Shown here: positions 1-8,700 of the stretch, in pieces | Layout: each line of letters opens with the position of its first letter | Numbering within the stretch: position 1 is the first letter of the stretch | Assembly (NCBI GenBank): GCA_947384055.1 | Contig: CANDFO010000003.1 | Coordinates: forward strand, 11,754-75,753 | Direction of reading: 5' to 3' | Origin: an uncultured Flavonifractor sp. | GTDB lineage: Bacteria; Bacillota; Clostridia; Oscillospirales; Oscillospiraceae | DNA: 64,000 bases | The notes under the pieces: model-generated | Told to the model about the DNA's origin: nothing | Seen by the model: the letters and a program-made list of their open reading frames with translations, nothing else | Databases searched by the model: none | Position numbers and translations under genes: made by a program

Positions 1-1193
1 GTGCCGGAGGCAACCAGCGCGTTCATCTTGTTATTCAGGACATTGGCGGTCTCTTTGGCGCTCTTGAAGGGGCAGATGAAGCCCATCTCGCTGGCCATGG
101 CAGTGGTGCCGGCCTCGCTGGTGACGCACCAGTACATAAAGTCCAGGGTGGCCTGGATGTCCTCGGGGCTGGCCTTGCCGTTGACGCACCAGTAGTTCTC
201 GGTGCCGATGCACAGGCCCTGGCCCTCGTCCTTAACGCCTGCGTAGATGGGCAGAATATCCAGGTTCTCGTCCCCGATGTCGGAGGCGATATCGCCGTAA
301 GCCCAGGTGCCGTTCTGATAGAACACGGCTTCTTCGGTCACAAAATCGGCGATGGCGTCGTCGCCGGTCTTAACGGAGAGCTGGGAGGGAGCGCACACAG
401 AGTTGTTGATGTACAGATCCCACAGTGCGCGGTATTTGTCCAGATAAGTGCCCTTGATGGCGTCGGGAGTGCCCTCATAGCCCTCGTCCTCAAACTCGTA
501 ATACAGGGGCATATTGGCCAGATGGGTCTTGAAGCGCCAGTCGGAGGAGCCGTCCATACCGGCGGAGGTAAAGGCAGAGAAGCCCAGCTCGCCGGAGCGG
601 GCGGTGATATCCTCGGCCACAGCCTTCAGCTGGTCAAAGCTCTTAATGTCGTCCATGGTATAGCCGGCCTGCTCCAGCAGGTTGGTGTTGACAATGATGC
701 CGTAGCCCTCGTACACATAGGCTACGCCCAGCACGGCGGAGCCATCCTTCAGGGTGAAATCCTCGCTGGTCAGCTCGCCGTAAAAGGCGGAGCCGGACAT
801 ATCGTAGCAGTAGTCCTTCCACTTGGCCAGACCCACCGGGCCGTTGACCTGGAAGAGGGTGGGAGCTTCGCTCTTGGCCATCTCGGATTTGAGGGTGGTC
901 TCATACTGGCCGGAGGCGGCGGTCATCACCTTTACAGGCACACCGGTCTCGTCGGTATAGGCCTTGGCCAGGGCCTGCCACTGCGCGTCGGCCTCGGGCT
1001 TGAAGTTCATGTAGTAGACGGAGCCGGAGGCGGTATTGCCGTCATTGGCGGGAGCGGGAGTGGCATCGCCGGCAGGAGCGGGGGTGGCGGGAGCGGGAGT
1101 GGTGGCAGAGCCGCCGGTGCTGTTGCCGCAGCCGGCCAGCAGACCTACGAGCATAGCGCCGGCAAGGGTAAGTGCAAACAGACGTTTCTTCAT
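1..1193 (-). CDS. Sugar-type ABC transporter substrate-binding lipoprotein (3' end outside window)
   Basis: The minus-strand reading frame starts with ATG at 1193 behind AGGAGG and is still open at position 1, so the C-terminus is missing. The N-terminus is a lipoprotein signal (MKKRLFALTLAG..., lipobox LLAGC, Cys22) followed by a Pro/Ala/Thr-rich linker. The mature part (YYMNFKPEADAQWQALAKAY, then TGVPVKVMTAASGQYETTLK) matches the family 1 extracellular binding fold of MalE-like proteins. The likely role is capture of an oligosaccharide or sugar on the outer face of the membrane for an ABC importer; the permease genes would lie to the left, outside the window. The substrate cannot be told. 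A LacI-type operator just upstream supports carbohydrate control. Confidence 0.85.
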   Translation of the reverse strand, partial: MKKRLFALTLAGAMLVGLLAGCGNSTGGSATTPAPATPAPAGDATPAPANDGNTASGSVYYMNFKPEADAQWQALAKAYTDETGVPVKVMTAASGQYETTLKSEMAKSEAPTLFQVNGPVGLAKWKDYCYDMSGSAFYGELTSEDFTLKDGSAVLGVAYVYEGYGIIVNTNLLEQAGYTMDDIKSFDQLKAVAEDITARSGELGFSAFTSAGMDGSSDWRFKTHLANMPLYYEFEDEGYEGTPDAIKGTYLDKYRALWDLYINNSVCAPSQLSVKTGDDAIADFVTEEAVFYQNGTWAYGDIASDIGDENLDILPIYAGVKDEGQGLCIGTENYWCVNGKASPEDIQATLDFMYWCVTSEAGTTAMASEMGFICPFKSAKETANVLNNKMNALVASG

Positions 1194-1225
1194 GAGATAG
1201 TTCCTCCTGTTTTCAGTGTGGTGTG

Positions 1226-1256
1226 CTTGGAAACGTTTCATGGAAACGTTTCCAAG
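1226..1256 (-). promoter_or_regulatory. Double LacI-family operator
   Basis: Two copies of AAACGTTT (1231-1238 and 1244-1251) lie in a larger inverted repeat whose 14-base arms CTTGGAAACGTTTC and GAAACGTTTCCAAG flank ATG. The central CG of each half is typical of LacI/GalR-family operators. The site lies between the candidate promoter and the ribosome binding site, where a bound repressor would block transcription. A CcpA cre function is possible, but the doubled near-perfect symmetry favours a dedicated repressor. Confidence 0.75.
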
Positions 1257-1269
1257 CCCCTGTGTCATT

Positions 1270-1298
1270 ATCATACGCTTCCCCGCAAAAAATAGCAA
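1270..1298 (-). promoter_or_regulatory. Candidate promoter of the binding-protein gene
   Basis: On the minus strand TTGCTA (1298-1293) and TATGAT (1275-1270) are separated by 17 bases. This would start transcription about 7 bases before the operator. Confidence 0.45.
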
Positions 1299-1622
1299 GC
1301 GTTTTTTGTCCCCCGGCGGCATTTTCAACGTTGTGCTGAAAATTTACCGGGTATAATTGTACAATTCGCCTGGAAATATAGAGTCAGCGGTATGAGATGC
1401 TGCGTACACAGTTTTCCACAAGCTTTGAACGCTGCTGTAAAGTCTCTCCCTGAGAGGTTCTTTTTATTACCCATCCATACCTGTTATTCCTGCCGGGACG
1501 GGGCACCCCTTTTTCTTTTATATTGCCGCATTTGGGCATCGGCAATTTCACTCATTCAGGATTGAAACGCAAAGTTCTCCATGATATCATCAGTATAGCA
1601 AGCTGAGCTTTGCAGAGGAGTT
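1299..1622. other. Intergenic stretch without a recognisable gene
   Basis: The stretch is more AT-rich than its surroundings. It holds only weak stem-loops followed by T-runs (CTCTC/GAGAG at 1444-1456 with TTTTTATT, and GGGGCACCCC near 1500 with TTTTTCTTTT). They could be weak plus-strand terminators. I see no open frame with a ribosome binding site until the small membrane protein that follows. Confidence 0.4.
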
Positions 1623-1631
1623 GTGAATGAC

Positions 1632-1856
1632 GTGAAATGCGGAAAACTGGTCTGGAAATTTTTGTTGCTTTTGGGGACCTTTCCATTTTTAATTGCGTTT
1701 GGCTATTGTTTTATCAGCAGCCTGCTTGATGGCGGCGGACTATTTAAGCTGACTTTGGGAGACTATTTGATCTTATACAGTTTTTTGTATTGGCCGACGT
1801 ATATTGCAGGAATTGTTTTGATTCTACTATCCATTATAAAGCTCAAGAGGAAATAG
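1632..1856 (+). CDS. Small two-segment membrane protein, unknown function
   Basis: This short frame is preceded by AGAGGAG at 1614-1620. A GTG at 1623 is too close to that site (2 bases), so the GTG at 1632 (11 bases) is preferred; it gives 74 residues. The product has two hydrophobic segments (KFLLLLGTFPFLIAFGYCFI and, near the end, IAGIVLILLSII) and a basic tail KLKRK, consistent with a small inner-membrane protein. No family is recognised. Its base composition is more AT-rich than that of hisS and icd, which hints at transfer or weak selection. No partner gene is adjacent. Confidence 0.5.
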   Translation: MKCGKLVWKFLLLLGTFPFLIAFGYCFISSLLDGGGLFKLTLGDYLILYSFLYWPTYIAGIVLILLSIIKLKRK

Positions 1857-1971
1857 TTATCAGGTAATTGCCGCCTCGGTACTTTGAAGAAGTACTTCAA
1901 AATTCGGCTTTAAACAGCACAGACGGTGACAGAGACAGGGCGGACGCGTCCCAAACGTAGCGCTCCTATCT

Positions 1972-2003
1972 GTGTTTCCCCCCGCTTTCAGAGGGGGAAA
2001 CAC
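1972..2003. other. Strong hairpin upstream of the hisS promoter
   Basis: GTGTTTCCCCC (1972-1982) and GGGGGAAACAC (1993-2003) form an 11-pair stem with a 10-base loop. No T-run follows on either strand, so it is not a textbook terminator. Confidence 0.5.
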
Positions 2004-2048
2004 GTCAATAAGCCTTCTCTGCGGACAGCTCCCCCATGGGGATCTCCG

Positions 2049-2077
2049 TTGACAAATCCGGCATTCTGTGATACATT
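2049..2077 (+). promoter_or_regulatory. Promoter of hisS-aspS
   Basis: TTGACA (2049-2054), a 17-base spacer and TACATT (2072-2077) are preceded by an extended -10 TG one base away. The predicted start is near 2084, at the beginning of the T-box leader. Confidence 0.7.
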
Positions 2078-2083
2078 GGGCAA

Positions 2084-2321
2084 AACCGTTATGACGGGGC
2101 ATGAGTACCCCCCACACCGCCGGACAGAGAGGAGCGCCAGAGGCTGGAAGCGCCCACGGCAAGGAGCGGGGGAAAGACAGCTCTACCAGCGGGCCCGGAG
2201 ACGGGCGCGGTCTTTCTCCCGCAACAGAGGAGCTGAGGGGGCGGCTTCGCCCTGAACATGGGTGGCACCACGAAAGCGCTGACGCTCTCGTCCCGTGACC
2301 GGGGATGGGAGTGTTTTTTTT
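2084..2321 (+). promoter_or_regulatory. T-box riboswitch of hisS-aspS, specifier GAC (Asp)
   Basis: The leader shows the T-box signature ATGGGTGGCACCACG (2258-2272). A terminator CTCTCGTCCC/GGGATGGGAG (2285-2311) with eight T follows. Stem I landmarks are ATGAGTACC near 2101, AGAGAG near 2126 and GCTGGAAGC near 2142. Aligned by eye with the ileS leader in this window, the base run before the specifier (GGGGGAAA) is followed by GAC at 2176-2178, the aspartate codon. The T-box bulge reads UGGC, which pairs with an acceptor end GCCA, as expected for tRNA-Asp (G73) and not for tRNA-His (C73). Uncharged tRNA-Asp would thus favour readthrough into both synthetase genes. Confidence 0.88.
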
Positions 2322-2355
2322 ATCCCTGACAACCAAATACAAAGGAGATATGACA

Positions 2356-3705
2356 ATGGCAAAGTTGAAACCCCGCACGCTGTCCGGCTTTATGGAGCTG
2401 CTGCCCCGGAGACAGGCGCAGTTTGACCGCATGGCCGAAATCCTCCGCCGCACGTATGCCCTGTATGGCTTTACTCCCCTGGACACTCCTCTTGTGGAGG
2501 CCAGCGAGATTCTGCTGGCCAAGGGGGGCGGGGAGACGGAAAAGCAGATTTACCGTTTTACCAAGGGGGACGCCGACCTCTCCTTACGCTTTGACCTGAC
2601 GGTGCCTTTGGCCAAGTATGTGGCGCTCCACCAGAATGAGCTGACGTTTCCCTTCCGGCGATTCCAGATCGGCAAGGTCTATCGGGGTGAGCGGGCCCAG
2701 CGGGGCCGCTTCCGGGAGTTTTATCAGGCGGATATCGACGTCATTGGCGACGGCGCTTTGGACATCATCAACGAGGCGGAGATCCCCTCTATTATTTACC
2801 AGGCCTTTACCGCACTGGGCCTGAAGCGGTTCAGAATCCGCCTCAACAACCGGAAGGTGCTCAGCGGCCTTTTCGCCGCCCTGGGACTGGAACAGCGGAC
2901 AGGGGAGATCATGCGCGCCATCGACAAGCTGGAGAAAATCGGCCCGGAGAAGGTGGCGGCCATCCTGACCGAGGATGCGGGCGTCCCCATCGAAACCGCC
3001 GACCGCCTGCTCGAACTGCTGTCCGCCCCGGAGCCCCTCTCCGCGCTGGCTCCTTACCGGGGCCGGAACGACCTGCTGGACCGGGGCATCGAGGAGCTGG
3101 AGACGGTCGTGCGCTGTCTGTCCGCCTTCGGTGTGCCCGAGGATCACTTTATTATCGACCTGACCATTGCCCGGGGGCTGGACTACTACACCGGAACCGT
3201 CTATGAGACGGTAATGCTGGACCATCCGGAGATCGGATCCATCTGTTCCGGCGGGCGGTATGATAACCTGGCGGAATATTATACCGATAAAAAACTTCCC
3301 GGCGTAGGTATCTCCATCGGCCTGACCCGCCTGTTCTTCGTTTTGGAGGACCAGGGATATCTGAATGAGGACCTGCCCTCGGCCCCGGCGGACGTGCTGG
3401 TGCTGCCCATGACGGAGGAGCTCTCCCCCGCCATTGCCGCCGCCACCGCCCTGCGCCGGCGGGACATCCGGGCCCAGCTCTACACCGAGCCCAAAAAGTT
3501 TAAGCAGAAAATGAGCTATGCGGACAAGCTGGGCATCCCCTTTGTGCTTTTGCTGGGGGAGGACGAGATTGCGCAGGACAGGGTGTCCCTGAAAAATATG
3601 CGCTCCGGTGTCCAGTCCCTGCTGACCCTGGAGGAGGCTGCCGCCGCAATCGCGCAATCTCTGGCGGTCTCTGCCGCCCCTGTCCGGGAACCGGAACAGG
3701 AATGA
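2356..3705 (+). CDS. hisS: Histidyl-tRNA synthetase
   Basis: HisRS charges tRNA-His with histidine in the cytoplasm. The start is placed at the ATG at 2356, eight bases after AAGGAG; an ATG six bases earlier is too close to it. The 449-residue protein has class II motif 2 (RGERAQRGRFREFYQ), the HisA signature GLDYYTGTVYE and GGRYDNL. A C-terminal anticodon-binding domain follows (VLPMTEELSPAIAAATALRR onward). The length is slightly above the usual 420-430. It is the first gene of an operon with aspS, under the T-box leader upstream. The C-terminal tail SAAPVREPEQE is an unconserved extension. Confidence 0.96.
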   Translation: MAKLKPRTLSGFMELLPRRQAQFDRMAEILRRTYALYGFTPLDTPLVEASEILLAKGGGETEKQIYRFTKGDADLSLRFDLTVPLAKYVALHQNELTFPFRRFQIGKVYRGERAQRGRFREFYQADIDVIGDGALDIINEAEIPSIIYQAFTALGLKRFRIRLNNRKVLSGLFAALGLEQRTGEIMRAIDKLEKIGPEKVAAILTEDAGVPIETADRLLELLSAPEPLSALAPYRGRNDLLDRGIEELETVVRCLSAFGVPEDHFIIDLTIARGLDYYTGTVYETVMLDHPEIGSICSGGRYDNLAEYYTDKKLPGVGISIGLTRLFFVLEDQGYLNEDLPSAPADVLVLPMTEELSPAIAAATALRRRDIRAQLYTEPKKFKQKMSYADKLGIPFVLLLGEDEIAQDRVSLKNMRSGVQSLLTLEEAAAAIAQSLAVSAAPVREPEQE

Positions 3706-3936
3706 ATAAGCGCTCCCCTCTGTATAAAACGCTTTGAAAATAAAGTTTTGTAGTTCAATTGCAGCGGGCAGGTGTGGAATATTTCTCTACGCACCGCGGT
3801 CGGGCGGGGGGAATTCTGCCGCCCGTCTGTGGCAAGTGCAATTCCTTAACATACACCGGAACAGAGACCGGCCCCCCTGTGAAACCCCAAGAAGTTGAAA
3901 TATTCAGGCAAAATAATACGAATAGGAGTAGGTTTT

Positions 3937-5721
3937 ATGGAGAACACAAAGACCGCATACCGCACCCACAGCTGCGGAGAACTGCGCCTGACCCATGTGG
4001 GACAGACCGTCACACTGGCGGGCTTTCTGGAGAACATCCGGGAGGTTGGGGCAAATCTTGCCTTCGCTGTGCTCCGGGATTTTTACGGCGCTACCCAGCT
4101 GGTGCTGGAGGACGCAGAGACTCTGGCGGCCTTTAAGGAACTCAATAAGGAATCCACCGTAGCCGTGAAGGGCGTGGTTCGGGAGCGGGACAGCAAAAAT
4201 CCCAAGCTGCCCACCGGAGAGATTGAGGTAGTTCCCAGCAGTGTCCGGGTGCTGGGCCGCTGCCGGCACAACGAGCTCCCCTTCCCCATCAACCGCAGCC
4301 GGGACGCAGATGAGAGCACCCGCCTGAAGTACCGCTATCTTGACCTGCGCAACCCCCAGGTCAAAGAGAATATCATTCTGCGGTGCAATGTAGTAGCCGC
4401 TCTGCGGCAAGCTATGACGGAGCAGGGCTTCCTGGAGGTGACGACCCCTATCCTCACCGCCTCCTCCCCCGAGGGGGCCCGGGATTACCTGGTGCCCTCC
4501 CGCAAGCATCCGGGCAAATTCTACGCCCTCCCCCAGGCTCCTCAGCAATTTAAGCAGCTGTTGATGGCCTCCGGATTTGACCGGTATTTCCAAATCGCTC
4601 CCTGCTTCCGGGATGAGGACGCCCGGGGAGACCGCTCTCCCGGCGAGTTCTATCAGCTGGATATGGAAATGGCCTTTGCCGGGCAGGAGGATGTGTTCGC
4701 CGTCCTGGAGCAGGTCCTGCCCCCCATTTTCGCCCGGTACGGCAAGTACAGCTCCGCTTCCTCCGCCCCCTTCCGCCGCATCCCTTACCTGGAGGCCATG
4801 GAGCTCTACGGTTCCGACAAGCCGGACCTGCGCATTGACCTGACGGTGACGGACGCCACGGCGCTTTTGGCGGACTGCGGCTTCCCGCCCTTTGCCGGGA
4901 ATGCCGTAAAAGCCGTGGTGGTGTCGGATTTCTCCGGCACCCGCAAGCAGATTGACCAGCTCTGCGCTGATGTGGAGGTTCAGGCCGGCGAGAAAGCCTA
5001 CTGGTTCCGTCTGGATGAAAAGGGCGAGCTGGTGGGCGGCATATCCAAATTCCTCCAGGAGAACAAGGCCCGGGTGGTGGAGGCTCTGGGGCTTGCCCCC
5101 AACAGCTTTGTGGGCCTCACCGCCGGAAAGAAACCGGCCGCTCAGAAAACGGCGGGCGTCCTGCGCAACAAGCTGGGAAACTTCTGCCCCAACCACATGG
5201 ACAGGGAGAAATACGAGTTCTGCTGGATTGTGGACTTCCCCATGTACGAAATCGGCGAGGAATCCGGCCAGCTGGAGTTCTGTCACAACCCGTTTTCCAT
5301 GCCCAACGGCGGGCTGGAGATTTTGCAGAAGGCCGCGGCCGGAGCGGTGGACCCTCTGAGTATCACCGCCTTCCAGTATGACCTGGTGTGTAACGGCGTG
5401 GAGCTCTCCTCCGGCGCCGTGCGCAACCATGACCCGGAGATTATGATTGAGGCCTTCCAGCTGGTCCGCCTGGGCGAGGCGGACGTCAAGGCCAAGTTCC
5501 CCGCCATGTACAGCGCCTTCACCTATGGCGCGCCGCCCCACGCGGGCATCGCCCCCGGCGTGGACCGTATGGTGATGCTTCTCTCCGGCGAGGATTCCAT
5601 CCGCGAAGTCATCCCCTTCCCCATGAACAAAAACGCCCAGGACCTGATGATGGGAGCTCCCGGCCCGGTGGAGCCCAGGCAGCTTCAGGAGCTGAACATC
5701 GCCTGTGTGGAGCCCGACTGA
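3937..5721 (+). CDS. aspS: Aspartyl-tRNA synthetase
   Basis: AspRS charges tRNA-Asp. The ATG at 3937 is eight bases after AGGAG. The 594-residue protein has an N-terminal OB-fold anticodon domain, then class II motif 2 (FRDEDARGDRSPGEFYQLD) and motif 3 (GIAPGVDRMVMLLSGEDSIR). The bacterial GAD insertion domain lies between these motifs. The OB fold departs from the common bacterial form: where most AspRS read GWV.RRRDHGG, this one reads GFLENIREVGANLAF. That may affect whether tRNA-Asn is also charged; this is inference. The gap from hisS is 231 bases, with no convincing separate promoter, so co-transcription is likely. Confidence 0.95.
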   Translation: MENTKTAYRTHSCGELRLTHVGQTVTLAGFLENIREVGANLAFAVLRDFYGATQLVLEDAETLAAFKELNKESTVAVKGVVRERDSKNPKLPTGEIEVVPSSVRVLGRCRHNELPFPINRSRDADESTRLKYRYLDLRNPQVKENIILRCNVVAALRQAMTEQGFLEVTTPILTASSPEGARDYLVPSRKHPGKFYALPQAPQQFKQLLMASGFDRYFQIAPCFRDEDARGDRSPGEFYQLDMEMAFAGQEDVFAVLEQVLPPIFARYGKYSSASSAPFRRIPYLEAMELYGSDKPDLRIDLTVTDATALLADCGFPPFAGNAVKAVVVSDFSGTRKQIDQLCADVEVQAGEKAYWFRLDEKGELVGGISKFLQENKARVVEALGLAPNSFVGLTAGKKPAAQKTAGVLRNKLGNFCPNHMDREKYEFCWIVDFPMYEIGEESGQLEFCHNPFSMPNGGLEILQKAAAGAVDPLSITAFQYDLVCNGVELSSGAVRNHDPEIMIEAFQLVRLGEADVKAKFPAMYSAFTYGAPPHAGIAPGVDRMVMLLSGEDSIREVIPFPMNKNAQDLMMGAPGPVEPRQLQELNIACVEPD

Positions 5722-5726
5722 AAAAA

Positions 5727-5757
5727 CACCCGCGGCGCAGGATACCTGCGCCGCGGG
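5727..5757. terminator. Terminator between convergent aspS and purL
   Basis: CCCGCGGCGCAGG (5729-5741) and CCTGCGCCGCGGG (5745-5757) form a perfect 13-pair stem with a 3-base loop. Read on the minus strand it is followed by TGTTTTTT, so it best serves purL. It probably also stops plus-strand transcripts from aspS. Confidence 0.85.
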
Positions 5758-5796
5758 TCAGCGTTTTCCAAAAATCTTCCAAAGCGAAGGCGGGCC

Positions 5797-8700
5797 TCAG
5801 CGGAAGTAAGCCGCGCCGCTCTCAAACAGGGGCTGGTTATGCTCTCCGGGAACATTGACACCCACCCACCGGCCCCGGCGCTCCGAGTGGCCCATCTTGC
5901 CGAACACCCGTCCGTCCGGGGAGAAGATACCCTCGATACAGGCGGCGGAGCCGTTGGGGTTGACGGCAATATCCATGGAGGGGACCCCATCCGGGTCCAC
6001 ATACTGGGTCGCCACCTGGCCGTTGGCGATCAAACCGGCGATAACCGGCCCGGGGGCCACAAACCGGCCCTCTCCGTGGGAGACGGGGATGGTGTGCAGG
6101 TCTCCCACCTGGCTCCTGAGCATCCAGGGGGAGCGCACCGAGGCCACCCGAGTGGTGACATAACGGCTCTGATGACGGCCGATCTCATTGTAGGTGAGGG
6201 TGGGGCAGTCCGCATCCATGGGGCGGATCTCCCCAAAGGGGACCAGTCCCAGCTTCACCAGTGCCTGGAAGCCGTTGCAGATGCCCAGCATCAGTCCGTC
6301 CTGCCGGTTCAGCAGCCGGTGCACCGCGTCGGTGAGCCGCGGGCTTCGGAAGAACGAGCAGATAAATTTGGCGGAACCGTCGGGCTCGTCGCCGCCGGAG
6401 AAGCCGCCGGGGAGAATAACCATCTGGGCATTTCGGATGGCCGCCTCCAGCGCCAGGGCGGACTCCTCCAGGGCCGCGGCGGTGAGGTTGCGCACCACCA
6501 CAATCTCCGGGTCAATCCCCGCCCGGATACAGGCTCTGGCGGTGTCATACTCGCAGTTGGTGCCGGGAAATACGGGAATCACCGCCCTGGGATGGGCGGA
6601 CGGATGCCTGCACACCGCCGGAGAGCATTCCGGCCACGAGATTGGCTCCACTGCCCCCACCGCCTGGGTACGGGTGGGGTAAATATCCTCCAGCACGCCC
6701 TCGCTGAGGGCAAGCAGTTCCCGGATGGAGGCGGCGTCTTCTCCCAGTACGATATCCGCCTCAGCGGTCGTGCGGCCGATTCTGGCCCAAAGTCCCTCCG
6801 GATGGCAGTTGTCCAGCTCCTCGGTCAGCTCGGCGACAATGGCGCCGGGCCGGGCCCTGTGCCATGCCGGGCCGCCCTTATCCAGGGCCCGGAAGCCGAT
6901 CCGGTTGCCGAAGGACATATTCATCACAGCCTCGGCCAGGCTGTGCTCCACCGCGTAAGCGGCGGCAATTTTCCCCGCGCGGGCAAGCCGGAGGAACTCC
7001 GACCAGACCTTTTTCCGGTCTTCCGCACCATTCTCCGGGAACAGGTACACGGGATGCCCCGCCTCCTTAAACTCCGGGGAGAGGACCTCCCCGGCCTGGA
7101 CAGGGGCAATGGCAAAAGAGATCAGCGTAGGGGGCACGTCTCTGTCCAGGAAGGAACCGGACATGGAATCCTTGCCGCCGATGGCGGCGCAGCCGTAATC
7201 CAGCTGAGCGTCCATGGCCCCCAGCAGGGCAGAGAAGGGCCTGCCCCAGCGCTCCGGCTCGTCCCGGAGCTTTTCAAAGAATTCCTGAAGGGTCAGATAG
7301 GCCTTTCGGTAGTCCGCGCCCGCCGCCACCAGCTTGGCAATGGAGACCGTCACCGCGTCATAGGCCCCCGGGTAGGGGTCGGCGGACAGGGCCTCCGGGT
7401 CGCAGCCCCAGGCCATTACGCTGGCCTGCTCCGTCTCCTGTCCCGGAAGGACGGGCAATAGCGCGGCCATTGCCTGGGCGGGGGTAGCCTGATATGTTCC
7501 ACCATAGGGCATCAGGACCGAGCCTGCGCCGATGGAGCTGTCGAACCGCTCCACCAGCCCCCGGCGTGAGGCGCAGGACAGGCTGGAGGCGGTTTTACGC
7601 AGGTCCAGACTGTGCCGCGGCATCCCGGCGGTCTGTTCCCCCGCCGGCACCGAGACCCCGGCGTGCTTTACCGCCCCGTTGGTATTGAGAAACGCACGGC
7701 TCAGGTCGGCGATGGTCTGTCCTTTCCAGCGCATGACCATCCGCGGGGCCTCCGTGACTACCGCCACCCGGTAGGCCTCCAGATTTTCCCGCTCCGCCGC
7801 GGCGACCAGGGCCTCCTCATCCCGGGGGTCCACCACCACCGCCATACGCTCCTGGCTCTCAGAGATAGCCAGCTCCGTACCGTCCAGTCCGTCATACTTT
7901 TTGCGCACCGCGTCCAGGTTGATTTCCAGACCGTCGGCCAGCTCGCCGATGGCCACGCTGACGCCTCCCGCGCCGAAGTCGTTGCACCGCTTGATCAGCC
8001 GGGTCACGTCCCCGTTTCGGAACAGCCGCTGGAGCTTGCGCTCCTCCGGGGCGTTGCCCTTCTGAACCTCGCTGGCCATGGTGTCCAGGCTGGTCAGGTT
8101 GTGGCTCTTGGAGGAGCCGGTAGCCCCGCCGATGCCGTCTCGCCCGGTGCGCCCTCCCAGCAGAATCACCACATCCCCCGGAGCGGGCCGTTCCCGGCGG
8201 ACATGCTCCGCCGGCGCCGCCGCCGCCACTGCGCCGCACTCCAGATGCTTGGCCACATAGCCGTCGTGGTAGAGCTCCGCCACGTGGCCGGTGGCCAGGC
8301 CGATCTGGTTGCCGTAGGAAGAGTATCCCGCGGCGGCGGTCTGGGCAATTTTCCGCTGGGGGAGCTTGCCCTCCAGGGTCCGGTCTAAAGGTGTGCGGGG
8401 ATCGCCGCAGCCAGTTATGCGCATAGCCTGGTGGACATAGGCCCGGCCGGACAGGGGGTCCCGGATACACCCGCCGATGCAGGTGGCCGCGCCGCCAAAG
8501 GGCTCAATCTCGGTAGGATGGTTGTGGGTCTCATTTTTGAACATCAGCAGCCAGTCCTGCTCTTCCCCATCCACCACGGCGGGCACATGGATGGAGCATG
8601 CGTTGATCTCCTCACTCTCGTCCAGCTCGGGGAGCTGGCCCCGCTTTTTCAGCACTTTCGCCCCGATGGTGGCAATGTCCATCAGCGTCTGGGGCCGTCC

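Noticed and set aside
522..1295. Long plus-strand frame rich in Gly across the start of the binding-protein gene
   Set aside because: It is antisense to a clear lipoprotein gene and has the Gly/Val/His-rich composition typical of shadow frames in GC-rich DNA.
1914..2255. Open frames on both strands between the small membrane protein and hisS
   Set aside because: They lack ribosome binding sites, overlap the hisS promoter and T-box leader, and show no domain.
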